NCBI GenBank assembly: GCA_018662305.1 | Contig: JABJGI010000157.1 | Location: forward strand, 1 to 56,772 | Origin: Porticoccaceae bacterium | GTDB lineage: Bacteria > Pseudomonadota > Gammaproteobacteria > Pseudomonadales > GM7GCV1 | DNA: 56,772 nt | Reading direction: 5' to 3' | Part shown: positions 44,695 through 54,965 of the stretch, piece after piece | Numbering within the stretch: position 1 is the stretch's first letter | Layout of the letters: each line of letters starts with the position of its first letter | Notes under the pieces: generated by a model | The model's database searches: none | What the model was told of the DNA's origin: nothing | What the model saw: only the letters and a program-made list of their open reading frames with translations | Program-made: the position numbers and the translations under genes

Positions 44695-46062
44695 TTACAG
44701 GCGACCGAAATCATTGTAAAGGGCCAGTATCATCACAAAAAACAAGGCAGTCATTCCTACCTGGATTGCGACACCCTGAACCCGCTCATTTAAGGGAGAG
44801 CCCTTTGTCAGCTCTATAAGGTAAAAGACGAGATGCCCACCATCCAGAACTGGAATTGGCAACAAATTCACTACGCCCAACATGACGCTCAATCCCGCCA
44901 AAAACATAAAAAAGGATTGCCAACCTGCGTCCGCTGATGCACCCGCATAACGAGCGATAGAAATCGGACCACCCAAATTTTTTGTGGAAATTTGTCCAGT
45001 AATCAACTTGCCTAATGAGTCGAGTATCAAAACGGAGGTTGCACCCGTCTGGTCCAACCCTTGTTTGAGAGCTCCAACTATCGAAAAACTAATCTCTCTT
45101 TTTAGATCCTCTGGCCACTCGGCCGGGGCGGCGATTACTCCAATGCGGCCGATAGTTTCTCCATCAACCTCTGTAGGCTCTGGAGTTATTTGGCTTTCCA
45201 ACAGCTGCCCATCGCGGCGAAGCAACACTTGGAGCTCCATTCCAGGCCGCTCCGACACGTAGTCTCGCCAGGCTCGCCAATCGACACTAAGACCATCAAC
45301 AGAAACGACCTCATCACCGGCCTGAAAGCCCGCCCTTTCCGCAGCCCCATCGGGCTGAATCTCTCCAAATATGGCTTCTAGAGGCGGCGAGTATGGCTGA
45401 ATTCCGAGAGAACCAAGAAAGTCTGGTGTCTCAGTGTCACCTTGCCATTGCTCGATAGGGACAAGTATCTCCTGTCCGGAAGAGTTGCTGCCGTAACGAC
45501 GAACCTCAAACTGCAGCGCACCAGATTCACCGATTCGACGAATCATCTGGTCAAAGGCTTCGCGCCAGGTATCCACTGCCGAGCCATCAATACTGAGTAT
45601 TTCGTAAGCCGGATCTATTGTGCCGGCCTCAAGTCCTGCCTGATGGGCTGGCGAATCTTCCTCTATCGATTGAATCAAAGGTAAATACCCGGTCATTCCA
45701 CCGAGAAAAACCATCCAATAAACAAGGGCAGCTAGAATAAAGTTGGCGAGAGGGCCTGCAATAACAATAGCAATCCGCTGCCAGACACTTTTATGACTAA
45801 AACTATACTGTTCCTGATCTGGCTGAATTTCCTCTTCCTGGCCCTCGCCAAACATTTTGACGTAGCCACCTAGCGGAATAGGCGCCAACGCAAACTCGGT
45901 GTTATCCCAATTGAATTTAAAAAAGGGTTTACCGAAACCAATGGAAAACCGATGAACACGAACTCCACATTTGCGAGCCACCCAGTAGTGACCGAACTCG
46001 TGAACCGTCACAAGAATAAAGAGGGCAATTATGGCAAAGCAGATGGCATTAATTACTTGCAT
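44695..46062 (-). CDS. rseP: site-2 protease RseP
   Basis: LVTVHEFGHYWVARKCGVRVHRFSIGFGKP; two PDZ; NLLPIPVLDGGHL. Confidence 0.98.
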   Translation of the reverse strand: MQVINAICFAIIALFILVTVHEFGHYWVARKCGVRVHRFSIGFGKPFFKFNWDNTEFALAPIPLGGYVKMFGEGQEEEIQPDQEQYSFSHKSVWQRIAIVIAGPLANFILAALVYWMVFLGGMTGYLPLIQSIEEDSPAHQAGLEAGTIDPAYEILSIDGSAVDTWREAFDQMIRRIGESGALQFEVRRYGSNSSGQEILVPIEQWQGDTETPDFLGSLGIQPYSPPLEAIFGEIQPDGAAERAGFQAGDEVVSVDGLSVDWRAWRDYVSERPGMELQVLLRRDGQLLESQITPEPTEVDGETIGRIGVIAAPAEWPEDLKREISFSIVGALKQGLDQTGATSVLILDSLGKLITGQISTKNLGGPISIARYAGASADAGWQSFFMFLAGLSVMLGVVNLLPIPVLDGGHLVFYLIELTKGSPLNERVQGVAIQVGMTALFFVMILALYNDFGRL

Positions 46063-47236
46063 CTATTATCTCATTTAGACAACTTAAGCAGCGCTGACGG
46101 GCTATTCCGTCCAGCTCTATGACTTCATCAATAGTCTCAGGTTCCCTGTCATTGGCAAATTTTAGTGTCATTTCCACGAGATCTGCTATTTCTGTCAGTT
46201 TAATTTTCTCCTCGATAAAAGCCTGCACCGCCACCTCATTTGCTGCATTGAGAAATAACGGATAGCTCCCACCTCTTTTTGCCGCATCAACTGCAAGCGC
46301 AAGGCATCGAAATGTCTGCATATCCGGCTTTTCAAAATTCAGAGCGGGTCCAGAGGTCAGATCCAAATAGGAAGCGCCAGATTCAATGCGATCCGGGTAC
46401 CCCAGAGCATTTGCTATTGGCGTTCTCATATCCGGAGTGCCTAACTGAGCGAGCTGAGAACCATCTTCATACTCGACTAATGAGTGAATTATGCTTTCTG
46501 GATGCACCAAAATTTCGACCTTATCCACTGCCACATCGAAGAGCCAGCATGCTTCGATGAGCTCTAACCCCTTGTTCATCAATGTAGCGGAGTCGACACT
46601 TATCTTCTTCCCCATTTCCCAGTTCGGATGCTTAAAAGCTTGCGCGGGTGTAACTTCTTCCAGTTGTTCTTTAGTGTATCCACGAAATGGACCGCCCGAG
46701 GCAGTAAGCAATATACGCCTGCAGCCTGAGCCATTTAATTCTCCATCGGGTAAGCACTGAAATATCGCGTTGTGCTCACTATCGAGAGGCAGTAATTCGG
46801 CCTGAAACTCTTTCACAGCCGACATAAAGAGCCGGCCCGCACAAACCAATGCTTCCTTGTTTGCAAGCAATACCCTTTTCCCCGCTTTTACCGCCGAGAG
46901 GCTAGGCAACAACCCAGCGGCACCTACGATAGCAGCTACAACCAGCTCACTTTCAGGGTTGCTTGCTATTTCAACCAAACCTCGGGGACCAGCATAGACT
47001 TCAACCTCCGACTCAAGCCCCTCTTCCGTCAACCTAGATCTAAGCACGGCTTCCTGCTCTATTTCAGCTATAGCGACGCTCTTTGGACGAAACTCCTTGA
47101 TCTGTTCGATAAGAGTTTCAACTTTAGAATTTGCGCTAAGAGAAAATACAGAAAATCGATCTGGATGACGGCGAACAACATCCAATGTGCTGTGACCAAT
47201 GGAGCCGGTCGCGCCCAAAATACAAATATTGATCAC
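46049..47236 (-). CDS. dxr: 1-deoxy-D-xylulose-5-phosphate reductoisomerase
   Basis: ILGATGSIGHSTLDVVRRHPDRF. Confidence 0.98.
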   Translation of the reverse strand: MINICILGATGSIGHSTLDVVRRHPDRFSVFSLSANSKVETLIEQIKEFRPKSVAIAEIEQEAVLRSRLTEEGLESEVEVYAGPRGLVEIASNPESELVVAAIVGAAGLLPSLSAVKAGKRVLLANKEALVCAGRLFMSAVKEFQAELLPLDSEHNAIFQCLPDGELNGSGCRRILLTASGGPFRGYTKEQLEEVTPAQAFKHPNWEMGKKISVDSATLMNKGLELIEACWLFDVAVDKVEILVHPESIIHSLVEYEDGSQLAQLGTPDMRTPIANALGYPDRIESGASYLDLTSGPALNFEKPDMQTFRCLALAVDAAKRGGSYPLFLNAANEVAVQAFIEEKIKLTEIADLVEMTLKFANDREPETIDEVIELDGIARQRCLSCLNEIIDASN

Positions 47237-47237
47237 G

Positions 47238-48059
47238 TTAGCTCAGTGGGGAAAAAAGAAGTGTCGCAAGAACAAAAAAGGGAGTGGCCGCAAGCAGGCC
47301 GTCGATACGATCAAGAATGCCGCCGTGTCCAGGCAGAAGATCACCACTATCCTTAACACCATTACTGCGTTTAACGGCGCTTTCAACCAGATCTCCAACT
47401 ACAGAAAAAATGCTGGCGCCAACAATCAACAATACCAACATCAAATTTGAACTGAATGAAAAATCAAAAACCAACCAGACCATCAGAGCTGCCAATATGC
47501 CATTGGCGAGCAATCCACCAACCGCGCCCTCAAGGGTCTTACCCGGGCTGATATTTGAAGCAAGCTTGTTTTGGCCAAACTGCTTTCCAGCTAAATAGGC
47601 GAAAGTATCTGCTATGGCCACAAGACCGACTAATAAGGCCACGCGCCACTGACCATTATCCTGCGACTCAAGCCAAATCAAACCAGTCGCTGCACTGACA
47701 ATAAAAACTGCCCCTACCAACATCATTAACCATTTATTAGTAAAGCAAATCTTCGTGTGTGAATAAAACAGCAGCAGCGGAATCGCAATCAACCAGAGTG
47801 CCAATGAGACAGACTGCACAAGAATCAATGGGTTCGTTGTTTTCTGTACAAGCCCTATCATCAGGGAAAAGCAAATGAAGAGCACTAAGATGTAGAGAGT
47901 TCTGGTTACCGACGCCAAACGGCAAAGCTGCGCCCATTCGCGAGCAGCCATCAAAAGCACAAGGGCCACAGCAATTGTAAAAAGTCCCGGTATTGGTAAA
48001 AACACCACTAGAGCAAAGGTGAGGCCAGCAGCCACTCCGGTAGAAACACGAGTTAGCAT
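47238..48059 (-). CDS. cdsA: phosphatidate cytidylyltransferase
   Basis: multi-TM; SVVGDLVESAVKRSNGVKDSGDLLPGHGGILDRIDGLL. Confidence 0.97.
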   Translation of the reverse strand: MLTRVSTGVAAGLTFALVVFLPIPGLFTIAVALVLLMAAREWAQLCRLASVTRTLYILVLFICFSLMIGLVQKTTNPLILVQSVSLALWLIAIPLLLFYSHTKICFTNKWLMMLVGAVFIVSAATGLIWLESQDNGQWRVALLVGLVAIADTFAYLAGKQFGQNKLASNISPGKTLEGAVGGLLANGILAALMVWLVFDFSFSSNLMLVLLIVGASIFSVVGDLVESAVKRSNGVKDSGDLLPGHGGILDRIDGLLAATPFFVLATLLFSPLS

Positions 48060-48060
48060 C

Positions 48061-48813
48061 TCAGCTTGCCCTCTTCGACTTGTTGATTACCTCTTCCGTG
48101 GCGGGGTTTGTACCAAAACGTCTCTGTCGGCGATAGAATTCCCTTACCGCTTTATGCAACCACTGGGTATCAAAATCTGGCCAATAACATTGGGAAAAGT
48201 AGAGTTCAGCGTAGGATATTTGCCAGAGAAGAAAGTTGCTTATACGCGTTTCAGCACCGGTGCGGATTAGCAGGTCAACGGGGGGCAAATCACTTAAACA
48301 GACCTTCTCTGCAAAGCTTTCCTCGTTTATTTCCTCCGGTTTAATCTCTCCAGCAGCCACCTGTTCGGCAAGAGACTGAGCGGCCTGAGCGATATCCCAT
48401 TGGCCGCCATAATCCGCCGCAACAATAAGCTTGCAGGATGCTCCAGAAGTCTGGTTTTCAACTTCATTAATAAGCTTGTTTAAACGCGCGCTAAATCGAT
48501 CTCGTCGACCAATAACGCGGAGTTCAACACCGTCATCGATCAGCTGCTTCCGGTAGCGTCGCAACGAAGAGGCAAACAGCGACATTAGCCCCCCTACTTC
48601 CTGCTTCGAGCGTTTCCAATTCTCACTGCTAAAGGCAAATACCGTAACGACTTCAACGCCCTCTTCCTTTGCGGCACCAAGAACCTCTCTGAGACGATCG
48701 GCACCAGCTTGGTGGCCCGCAATAGAGGCGAGCCCGCGGTCACGGGCCCAGCGATTATTGCCATCCATAATGATGGCGATGTGACGCAGACTATTTGGCG
48801 ATTCTGAAGACAT
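48061..48813 (-). CDS. uppS: undecaprenyl diphosphate synthase
   Basis: HIAIIMDGNNRWARDRGL; TGAETRISNFLLWQISYAELYF. Confidence 0.98.
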   Translation of the reverse strand: MSSESPNSLRHIAIIMDGNNRWARDRGLASIAGHQAGADRLREVLGAAKEEGVEVVTVFAFSSENWKRSKQEVGGLMSLFASSLRRYRKQLIDDGVELRVIGRRDRFSARLNKLINEVENQTSGASCKLIVAADYGGQWDIAQAAQSLAEQVAAGEIKPEEINEESFAEKVCLSDLPPVDLLIRTGAETRISNFLLWQISYAELYFSQCYWPDFDTQWLHKAVREFYRRQRRFGTNPATEEVINKSKRAS

Positions 48814-48834
48814 AAGAAATGTGGGCGATAGAGC

Positions 48835-49392
48835 CTATATTTCCATCAAGTCTTCTTCTTTTTTGACTAGAGCCTTGTCGACATCGGCGACAAAGCTATC
48901 GGTGATTTTTTGAATTTCGTCCTGAGTTCTTCGCTCTTCATCTTCGCTAATCTCCTTATCCTTAAGCAAATCCTTCAGCTGAGACAAAGCGTCCCTTCTT
49001 GCATTGCGAACAGATACCCGACCAGATTCTGCTTCCTGTCTGGCTTGCTTGGTGTAATTGCGTCGAGTTTCTTCAGTCAAAGCAGGCATTGGTATGCGGA
49101 TTACAGTTCCTGCGGTAGCAGGGTTTAATCCTAGGTCAGACTTCATAATTGCCTTTTCAATTTCCTGCACCATGGATTTCTCCCAGGGCGTAACTGCAAG
49201 AGTCCGAGCATCCTCTACGTTAACGTTAGCAACCTGATTGAGCGGCATATCTGAACCGTAGTAATCCACATGTATCCCATCGAGAAGTCCTGGATGGGCG
49301 CGGCCAGTGCGAATACGACTAAAATTTGTCGCCAGCGCCTCGAGAGACTTCTGCATCCGCTGCTGCATTTCCGACTTTATTTCTTCGATCAT
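48835..49392 (-). CDS. frr: ribosome recycling factor
   Basis: [25 protein letters not shown]. Confidence 0.98.
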   Translation of the reverse strand: MIEEIKSEMQQRMQKSLEALATNFSRIRTGRAHPGLLDGIHVDYYGSDMPLNQVANVNVEDARTLAVTPWEKSMVQEIEKAIMKSDLGLNPATAGTVIRIPMPALTEETRRNYTKQARQEAESGRVSVRNARRDALSQLKDLLKDKEISEDEERRTQDEIQKITDSFVADVDKALVKKEEDLMEI

Positions 49393-49482
49393 AGTGCCTC
49401 CCCAGACAAAATTTTGGGTCTACTATTTTTTAACTTATTACATGGCCACCCAAACAGCTGGCCAAAAACAACTATTGAATAA

Positions 49483-49512
49483 CCTATTCGGTCATCCCCG
49501 ATTCAGTTATCC
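49483..49512. repeat. 15-nt imperfect tandem duplication spanning the pyrH stop
   Basis: minus strand GGATAACTGAATCGG / GGATGACCGAATAGG, 12/15 identical. Confidence 0.8.
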
Positions 49513-50241
49513 GGTAACCAGAGTCCCCTCTGACTCTCCTACTACGATGGACAGTAGCGCCCCAGCTTTCGACATCCGAAAAACTCTCAGAGGCATTTGA
49601 TGATCGCGACAGAGACAAATTGCCGTCAAATCCATAACTCCGAGTTTTTTGTCCAGCACCTGGTCATAGGTTAGCTCAGTGTATAGCTCGGCATCGGAGT
49701 ATTTCATCGGATCTTTATCAAATACACCGTCAACCTTGGTCGCTTTCAGAACAATACTCGCCTCCACTTCGATTGCTCGCAAACAGGCTGAAGAGTCGGT
49801 GGTAAAAAAAGGGTTTCCAGTGCCAGCGGCAAAGATGACCACATCACCCTGGGCCAAATAGCGCATGGCGAGTCTTCGATCATAGTGCTCAACAATACCG
49901 CCAATGGGAATGGCGGACATGACATGGCTGGTTATATTAGATCGTTCGAGAGCATCGCGAAGCGCAAGTGCATTCATCACCGTTGCCAGCATACCCATAT
50001 GATCACCGGTTACTCGATCGAGGCCGGCGGAACTTAGAGCCTCACCGCGAAAAAGGTTGCCCCCTCCCACAACAAGACCAAGCTGCACACCTATTCCTAC
50101 AAGCTGACCAATTTCCAAAGCCATCTTGTCGAGAACTTTGGGATCGATTCCAAAGCCAACTTCACCACTTAGCTCTTCTCCACTTAGCTTGAGAAGAATT
50201 CTTTTGTACTTCCGCTCTTTCTTCTTATTGGAATCGACCAT
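49507..50241 (-). CDS. pyrH: uridylate kinase
   Basis: [26 protein letters not shown]; start at MVDSNKK, the upstream track extension overlaps tsf. Confidence 0.98.
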   Translation of the reverse strand: MVDSNKKKERKYKRILLKLSGEELSGEVGFGIDPKVLDKMALEIGQLVGIGVQLGLVVGGGNLFRGEALSSAGLDRVTGDHMGMLATVMNALALRDALERSNITSHVMSAIPIGGIVEHYDRRLAMRYLAQGDVVIFAAGTGNPFFTTDSSACLRAIEVEASIVLKATKVDGVFDKDPMKYSDAELYTELTYDQVLDKKLGVMDLTAICLCRDHQMPLRVFRMSKAGALLSIVVGESEGTLVTG

Positions 50242-50260
50242 CTGAGTTCTCTTTGGTTTC

Positions 50261-51127
50261 TTAGCTACTTGCTCCTGCGACCTGAGCTGCCACCTCGGCT
50301 GCGAAATCATCTTCTTTTTTCTCGATGCCTTCGCCAACTTCATAACGGGTAAAACCGACAATATCAGCACCGGCTGCTTTGAGAAGCTTACCTACAGTCT
50401 GATCTGGATCTTTAACAAAGGGTTGCTCAACAAGTGAATTCTCAGCAAGGTATTTGCGCAATCGGCCTTCAACCATTTTTTCAATGATTTCAGCTGGCTT
50501 ACCAGATTCAGCGGCTTGGGCAGTAAAGATTTCTTTTTCCTTGGCAACGGCTTCCTGGGGCATTTCTTCGGGTTTGGCAACCTGAGGATTAACCGCTGCA
50601 ACATGCATCGCTACGTCCTTGGCCAAAGCCTCATCTCCACCATTTAATTCAACGAGAACACCAATGCGGTTATTCCCATGAACGTAAGAACCTAGAACCC
50701 CTTCTGAGCTAATCGCCGTAACTCGACGAACGGTGATATTCTCACCAATTTTTTGGATTAAAGCTTCGCGAGAAGCTTCTAGCTCTCCATTTAATAGTTC
50801 TTCAACACTTGAGGCTCCCGTTGCCAAAGCTTGATCAGCAACGCCGCTAACAAAGGCTAAAAAGTTGTCATCCCGAGCAACGAAGTCTGTTTCGCTGTTC
50901 ACTTCTAGCAACACAGCTTTTCCTTGGTCTGCTCGCACGGCCACTACACCGTCCGCCGCTACACGACCCGCTTTTTTAGCTGCTTTCATACCGCTAGATT
51001 TGCGCAGATTTTCAATCGCCAACTCGGCATCGCCCGCCGCATCAACCAGCGCTTTTTTACATTCCATCATTCCCAGACCTGTGCGCTCGCGCAGATCCTT
51101 CACCATTGAGGCAGTAATTGCCGACAT
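50261..51127 (-). CDS. tsf: elongation factor Ts
   Basis: [33 protein letters not shown]. Confidence 0.99.
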   Translation of the reverse strand: MSAITASMVKDLRERTGLGMMECKKALVDAAGDAELAIENLRKSSGMKAAKKAGRVAADGVVAVRADQGKAVLLEVNSETDFVARDDNFLAFVSGVADQALATGASSVEELLNGELEASREALIQKIGENITVRRVTAISSEGVLGSYVHGNNRIGVLVELNGGDEALAKDVAMHVAAVNPQVAKPEEMPQEAVAKEKEIFTAQAAESGKPAEIIEKMVEGRLRKYLAENSLVEQPFVKDPDQTVGKLLKAAGADIVGFTRYEVGEGIEKKEDDFAAEVAAQVAGASS

Positions 51128-51156
51128 AGTTACATTCCTCTCAATTCAATTTGGCC

Positions 51157-51221
51157 AGCCCCATCAGGTGGGGGCTAACCTTTATACCAATTCTGTAAAG
51201 CTGACTGAGGCTTTTGCCTCA
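51157..51221 (-). promoter_or_regulatory. two hairpins in the rpsB-tsf spacer (attenuator-like)
   Basis: TGAGGC-AAAA-GCCTCA (51206-51221) and AGCCCC-N8-GGGGCT (51157-51176). Confidence 0.55.
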
Positions 51222-51228
51222 ATCAAAT

Positions 51229-52179
51229 TTACTTGTCAGATTTCGCGTCTTCTTCTGAGGCTTCAGCTTCTGCTTCTTCAGCTGCAGGCTCTTCTTCTGC
51301 TGAGGGCTCTTCTTCTGCTGAAGGCTCTTCTTCCGCTACTGGCTCAGATTCTTCGGCTGCAGGCTCTTCTGCAACTTCAGGCTCTGCTTCTTCCGCTGAG
51401 GGCTCTTCCACAACTTCTGGAGCTTCTTCAGCTGCGGCTTCAACTGGAGCTTCTTCAACTTCAACGAATTCGTCTTTAGAAGATACCGCGCTACCACCAG
51501 AGATACGGCCGGCAATAATGGCGTCAGCTGCCGCTGCGACATAAAGCTTAATTGCACGAATAGCGTCGTCATTGCCGGGAATCACAAAATCAACACCGTC
51601 TGGATCGCTGTTGGTATCAACAATACCTATTACAGGAATACCAAGCTTATTGGCTTCGTTAATAGCAATACGCTCGTGATCAACATCAACGACAAACAGA
51701 GCGTCCGGAAGACCTCCCATGTCCTTGATACCACCGATAGACAGTTCGAGCTTGTCCATTTTTCGTTGGCGCATCAAAGCTTCTTTTTTGGTCAGCTTCT
51801 CCAGAGTTCCATCAGTTGTCTGTTGCTCTAGATCACGCAGCACCTTGATAGAAGCGCGAATAGTTTTGTAGTTGGTCAACATGCCACCCAGCCAGCGATG
51901 GCTGACATAAGGCATACCGGCACGTTCGGCTTGTTCCATAATAATCTTACTGGCAGCACGTTTTGTGCCGACAAATAGAATCTTGTTGTTGTTAGTCGCG
52001 AGCTGCTGAAGATATGCCAAAGCTTCATTAAAAGCAGGCAGAGTGTGCTCGAGGTTTATGATATGGATTTTATTCCGGGGCCCAAAGATAAAGGGCTCCA
52101 TTTTTGGGTTCCAAAAACGGGTCTGGTGGCCGAAATGCACACCAGCTTGCAACATGTCACGCATGCTTACACTAGTCAT
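51229..52179 (-). CDS. rpsB: 30S ribosomal protein S2 with long acidic C-terminal tail
   Basis: [22 protein letters not shown]; ends in a Glu/Ala/Pro/Ser repeat. Confidence 0.99.
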   Translation of the reverse strand: MTSVSMRDMLQAGVHFGHQTRFWNPKMEPFIFGPRNKIHIINLEHTLPAFNEALAYLQQLATNNNKILFVGTKRAASKIIMEQAERAGMPYVSHRWLGGMLTNYKTIRASIKVLRDLEQQTTDGTLEKLTKKEALMRQRKMDKLELSIGGIKDMGGLPDALFVVDVDHERIAINEANKLGIPVIGIVDTNSDPDGVDFVIPGNDDAIRAIKLYVAAAADAIIAGRISGGSAVSSKDEFVEVEEAPVEAAAEEAPEVVEEPSAEEAEPEVAEEPAAEESEPVAEEEPSAEEEPSAEEEPAAEEAEAEASEEDAKSDK

Positions 52180-52195
52180 ATTTACTCCAAATTAT

Positions 52196-52256
52196 GGGTT
52201 AGGCCTCTGCGAATCCCCTTCCGTTAACCCTCCTGATTTCTCAGTAAGGCACCCAA
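52196..52256 (-). promoter_or_regulatory. candidate structured 5' leader of rpsB
   Basis: outer GGGT/ACCC pairing and inner CTGA-GAAA-TCAG hairpin in the long 5' UTR. Confidence 0.45.
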
Positions 52257-52331
52257 CAAAAGGTGTCGAAACGCATGAGTCGTTTAGTTAATTTAAGTGT
52301 TCACTTTTCAGCACGCTGGAAAGCGGCGCGC

Positions 52332-52359
52332 TTTATACCATATTGATACCTAGCGATAA
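52332..52359 (-). promoter_or_regulatory. candidate rpsB promoter with G/C-rich discriminator
   Basis: minus strand TTATCG-N16-TATAAA followed by GCGCGCCGC. Confidence 0.55.
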
Positions 52360-52404
52360 AGAGGATAAAGGATAAAATCCTCCCTCTATCCCTTTAAAAG
52401 TAGG

Positions 52405-53574
52405 CTACAGCAGGCGAACCGAAGTAACGCCCTCAACCTCACCAATGGCTGATGTAATTCCTTCCTTCACATCACCCTCAACATCAATAATGTTGTAGGC
52501 CAGTTCATCGCGACTACGGTTGAGCATGTCGATGATATTCAGGTTTGCATCAGCAAGAATTGAAAGCACATTCCCAAGAACAGCGGGAACGTTGTCATTG
52601 GCAACAGTGATTCGTGACCCACCATTTCGAGCCATAGAAGTGGCCGGGAAATTGACGGAATTCTTGATATTGCCGTTTTCCAGATAATCCATCAGTTGAT
52701 CTGCCGCCATCACAGCACAGTTCTCTTCTGCTTCAGCGGTACTGGCGCCAATATGAGGCATCTGAATAACATCTCGCCTTTTCGCCAGTGACAGAGTTGG
52801 AAAGTCAGTAACAAAACGATGCAGCTTACCGCTATCCAGGGCGGCTATTACAGCGGCTTCATCAACCACCTGTTCGCGAGCAAAATTCAGCAGCACCGTG
52901 CCTTCTTTACAGAGGGCCAGCTTTTCAGAGTTGATCAAGCCTTTGGTCGCTGGAATAGCAGGAACGTGCACAGTTATAAAATCTGCACGAGACATCAGGG
53001 CTTCCACGGATTCCATCTTTTCAACGCGACGAGATAGTCTCCAGGCCGCTTCCACAGAAATTGCCGGATCAAAACCAACAACATTCATGCCCAGCTCCGT
53101 TGCCACATTGGCAACCAGCGCACCGATTGCGCCCAGACCGATAACGCCCAGGGTTTTACCCTTGATTTCCGAGCCAGCAAACTTCTTCTTCTCTTGCTCT
53201 AATAACTTGGCCATCTCCGCTTCATCGGTTACGCCTTCGACGTTCCGAACGAATTCGATACCACCTGCAATATCTCGGCAAGACATCAGAATTCCGGTAA
53301 GCACCAACTCTTTTACTGCGTTGGCGTTTGCTCCAGGTGTATTAAAAACAACAATACCCTTAGCGCTATAGTCTTCAACCGGTACATTGTTGGTACCTGC
53401 ACCGGCTCTAGCTACGGCCACCAGACTGGAAGGCACTTCCTGATCATGAAGCTTATGGCTGCGCAAAATATAGGCGTCAGCAGCATCTAGTTCCGACCCC
53501 ACCTCATAGCTATCAGCGGGAAAACGTGAAAGCCCTTTATCAGAAATGGCGTTGTAGGTTTGAACTTTGTACAT
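52405..53574 (-). CDS. serA: D-3-phosphoglycerate dehydrogenase with ACT domain
   Basis: RAGAGTNNVPVEDYSAKGIVVFNTPGANANAVKE; LGVIGLGAIGALVA; C-terminal ACT domain; 389 aa. Confidence 0.9.
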   Translation of the reverse strand: MYKVQTYNAISDKGLSRFPADSYEVGSELDAADAYILRSHKLHDQEVPSSLVAVARAGAGTNNVPVEDYSAKGIVVFNTPGANANAVKELVLTGILMSCRDIAGGIEFVRNVEGVTDEAEMAKLLEQEKKKFAGSEIKGKTLGVIGLGAIGALVANVATELGMNVVGFDPAISVEAAWRLSRRVEKMESVEALMSRADFITVHVPAIPATKGLINSEKLALCKEGTVLLNFAREQVVDEAAVIAALDSGKLHRFVTDFPTLSLAKRRDVIQMPHIGASTAEAEENCAVMAADQLMDYLENGNIKNSVNFPATSMARNGGSRITVANDNVPAVLGNVLSILADANLNIIDMLNRSRDELAYNIIDVEGDVKEGITSAIGEVEGVTSVRLL

Positions 53575-53633
53575 AAATAAACTCTTGGTCTCTATTCACT
53601 TAGTCATTAATTGATGGGCTGGGGCTAATCGAA

Positions 53634-54758
53634 TCAGCTCGCTTGAGATTTAGTTTCCGCGTAGGCCCAATCCAACCAGGGCAATAGCGCCTCTAGGTCA
53701 GATGTTTCGATAGTCGCACCGCACCAGATACGCAACCCAGCAGGGGCATCTCGGTAGGCACCAATATCGTAGGCTACTTGCTCGGCATCTAACAATTTAA
53801 CGAGTTGTTTTACCTGATCGGCTTCCAAATCCAGACTGAAGCAAACACTGGTACTCGAACGCTGGGCTTCATCTTTAGCGAGAAATTCGATCCAGCCTCG
53901 CGATTCGACAAAATCAGACATGAGCTTGAGGTTGTCTTGAGATCGCTGAATTGTACCCCGCAATCCACCTACGGACTGAACCCAACGGAGCGCATCCAAA
54001 TAATCCTCTACACAGAGCATAGAGGGCGTATTTATCGTCGCACCCTTAAAGATCCCTTCAATCAGGGTACCAGCCTTGGTCAGGCGGAATATCTTTGGCA
54101 AGGGCCAAGCTGGTGTATAGGATTCGAGGCGTTCTACAGCACGAGGACTGAGAATTAGTACTCCGTGAGCACCTTCTCCACCAAGAACTTTCTGCCAACT
54201 GTAGGTACAAACGTCGATTTTTGACCAATCTACGTCCATGGCAAAAACCCCGGATGTTGCATCACAAAGAGTTAAACCTTCTCGATCATCAGCAATCCAG
54301 TCGAGATTTGGAACCTTTACACCGGAAGTTGTGCCATTGAGAGTAAAGACAATATCTTTGGATGAATCTGCCCGGCTCAAGTCTGGCAGCTGACCATAGT
54401 CAGCCGTATAAACTTCTACCTGCTCGAGCTTAAGTTGCTTTACTACATCAGTCACCCAACCGGAACCGAAAGACTCCCAGGCAAAAATATCAATTGCTCG
54501 CGGCCCGAGCAGCGACCACATCGCCATCTCAAAGGCGCCAGTATCAGAACCGGCAACGATTCCCAGCCTATATCCTTCGGGTAATTGCAGAATCTCTTTG
54601 GATAGATCAATTGCTTCAGCAAGGACTGATTTACCCAGACTGCTTCGGTGAGAACGACCCAAGGATTCCTGACTGAGCGCCGACAGGTCGTATCCAGGTC
54701 GTTTCGAACAGGGCCCGGAGGAAAAGTTGGGGTTATTTGGCTTTGCAGCGGGTTTCAT
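53634..54758 (-). CDS. serC: phosphoserine aminotransferase, alphaproteobacterial/methanogen-type
   Basis: [23 protein letters not shown]...[38 protein letters not shown]; start at MKPAAKP. Confidence 0.88.
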   Translation of the reverse strand: MKPAAKPNNPNFSSGPCSKRPGYDLSALSQESLGRSHRSSLGKSVLAEAIDLSKEILQLPEGYRLGIVAGSDTGAFEMAMWSLLGPRAIDIFAWESFGSGWVTDVVKQLKLEQVEVYTADYGQLPDLSRADSSKDIVFTLNGTTSGVKVPNLDWIADDREGLTLCDATSGVFAMDVDWSKIDVCTYSWQKVLGGEGAHGVLILSPRAVERLESYTPAWPLPKIFRLTKAGTLIEGIFKGATINTPSMLCVEDYLDALRWVQSVGGLRGTIQRSQDNLKLMSDFVESRGWIEFLAKDEAQRSSTSVCFSLDLEADQVKQLVKLLDAEQVAYDIGAYRDAPAGLRIWCGATIETSDLEALLPWLDWAYAETKSQAS

Positions 54759-54965
54759 AAATTGGCCTGAGCTTGGTGGCATTTAAGCGAGTCTAGCCAC
54801 CCTAAAAAAGGGCTGAATTGTACTCTCGTTTTTGAGGCATTGCATCATGAGTTAAGAGCAAAATATTTCAAATAATTTCGCACCCCAAATCTGTCTAGAA
54901 AGATCAAAATATGTACAATGCCCACCCTTCCAACTCAGTGCAATTCATTCAGTAGATAACTCGTT

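Noticed and set aside
51233-51440. CRISPR-like or minisatellite repeat appearance
   Set aside because: Repeats are in-frame coding units of the S2 acidic tail, with no spacers and no cas genes nearby.
50865-51479. 204-aa + strand ORF rich in Leu repeats
   Set aside because: Antisense shadow of tsf/rpsB; the Leu-rich repeats are the complement of the Glu-rich S2 tail codons.
54880-54965. map promoter (TACAAT near 54915)
   Set aside because: No convincing -35 at the right spacing; left uncalled.
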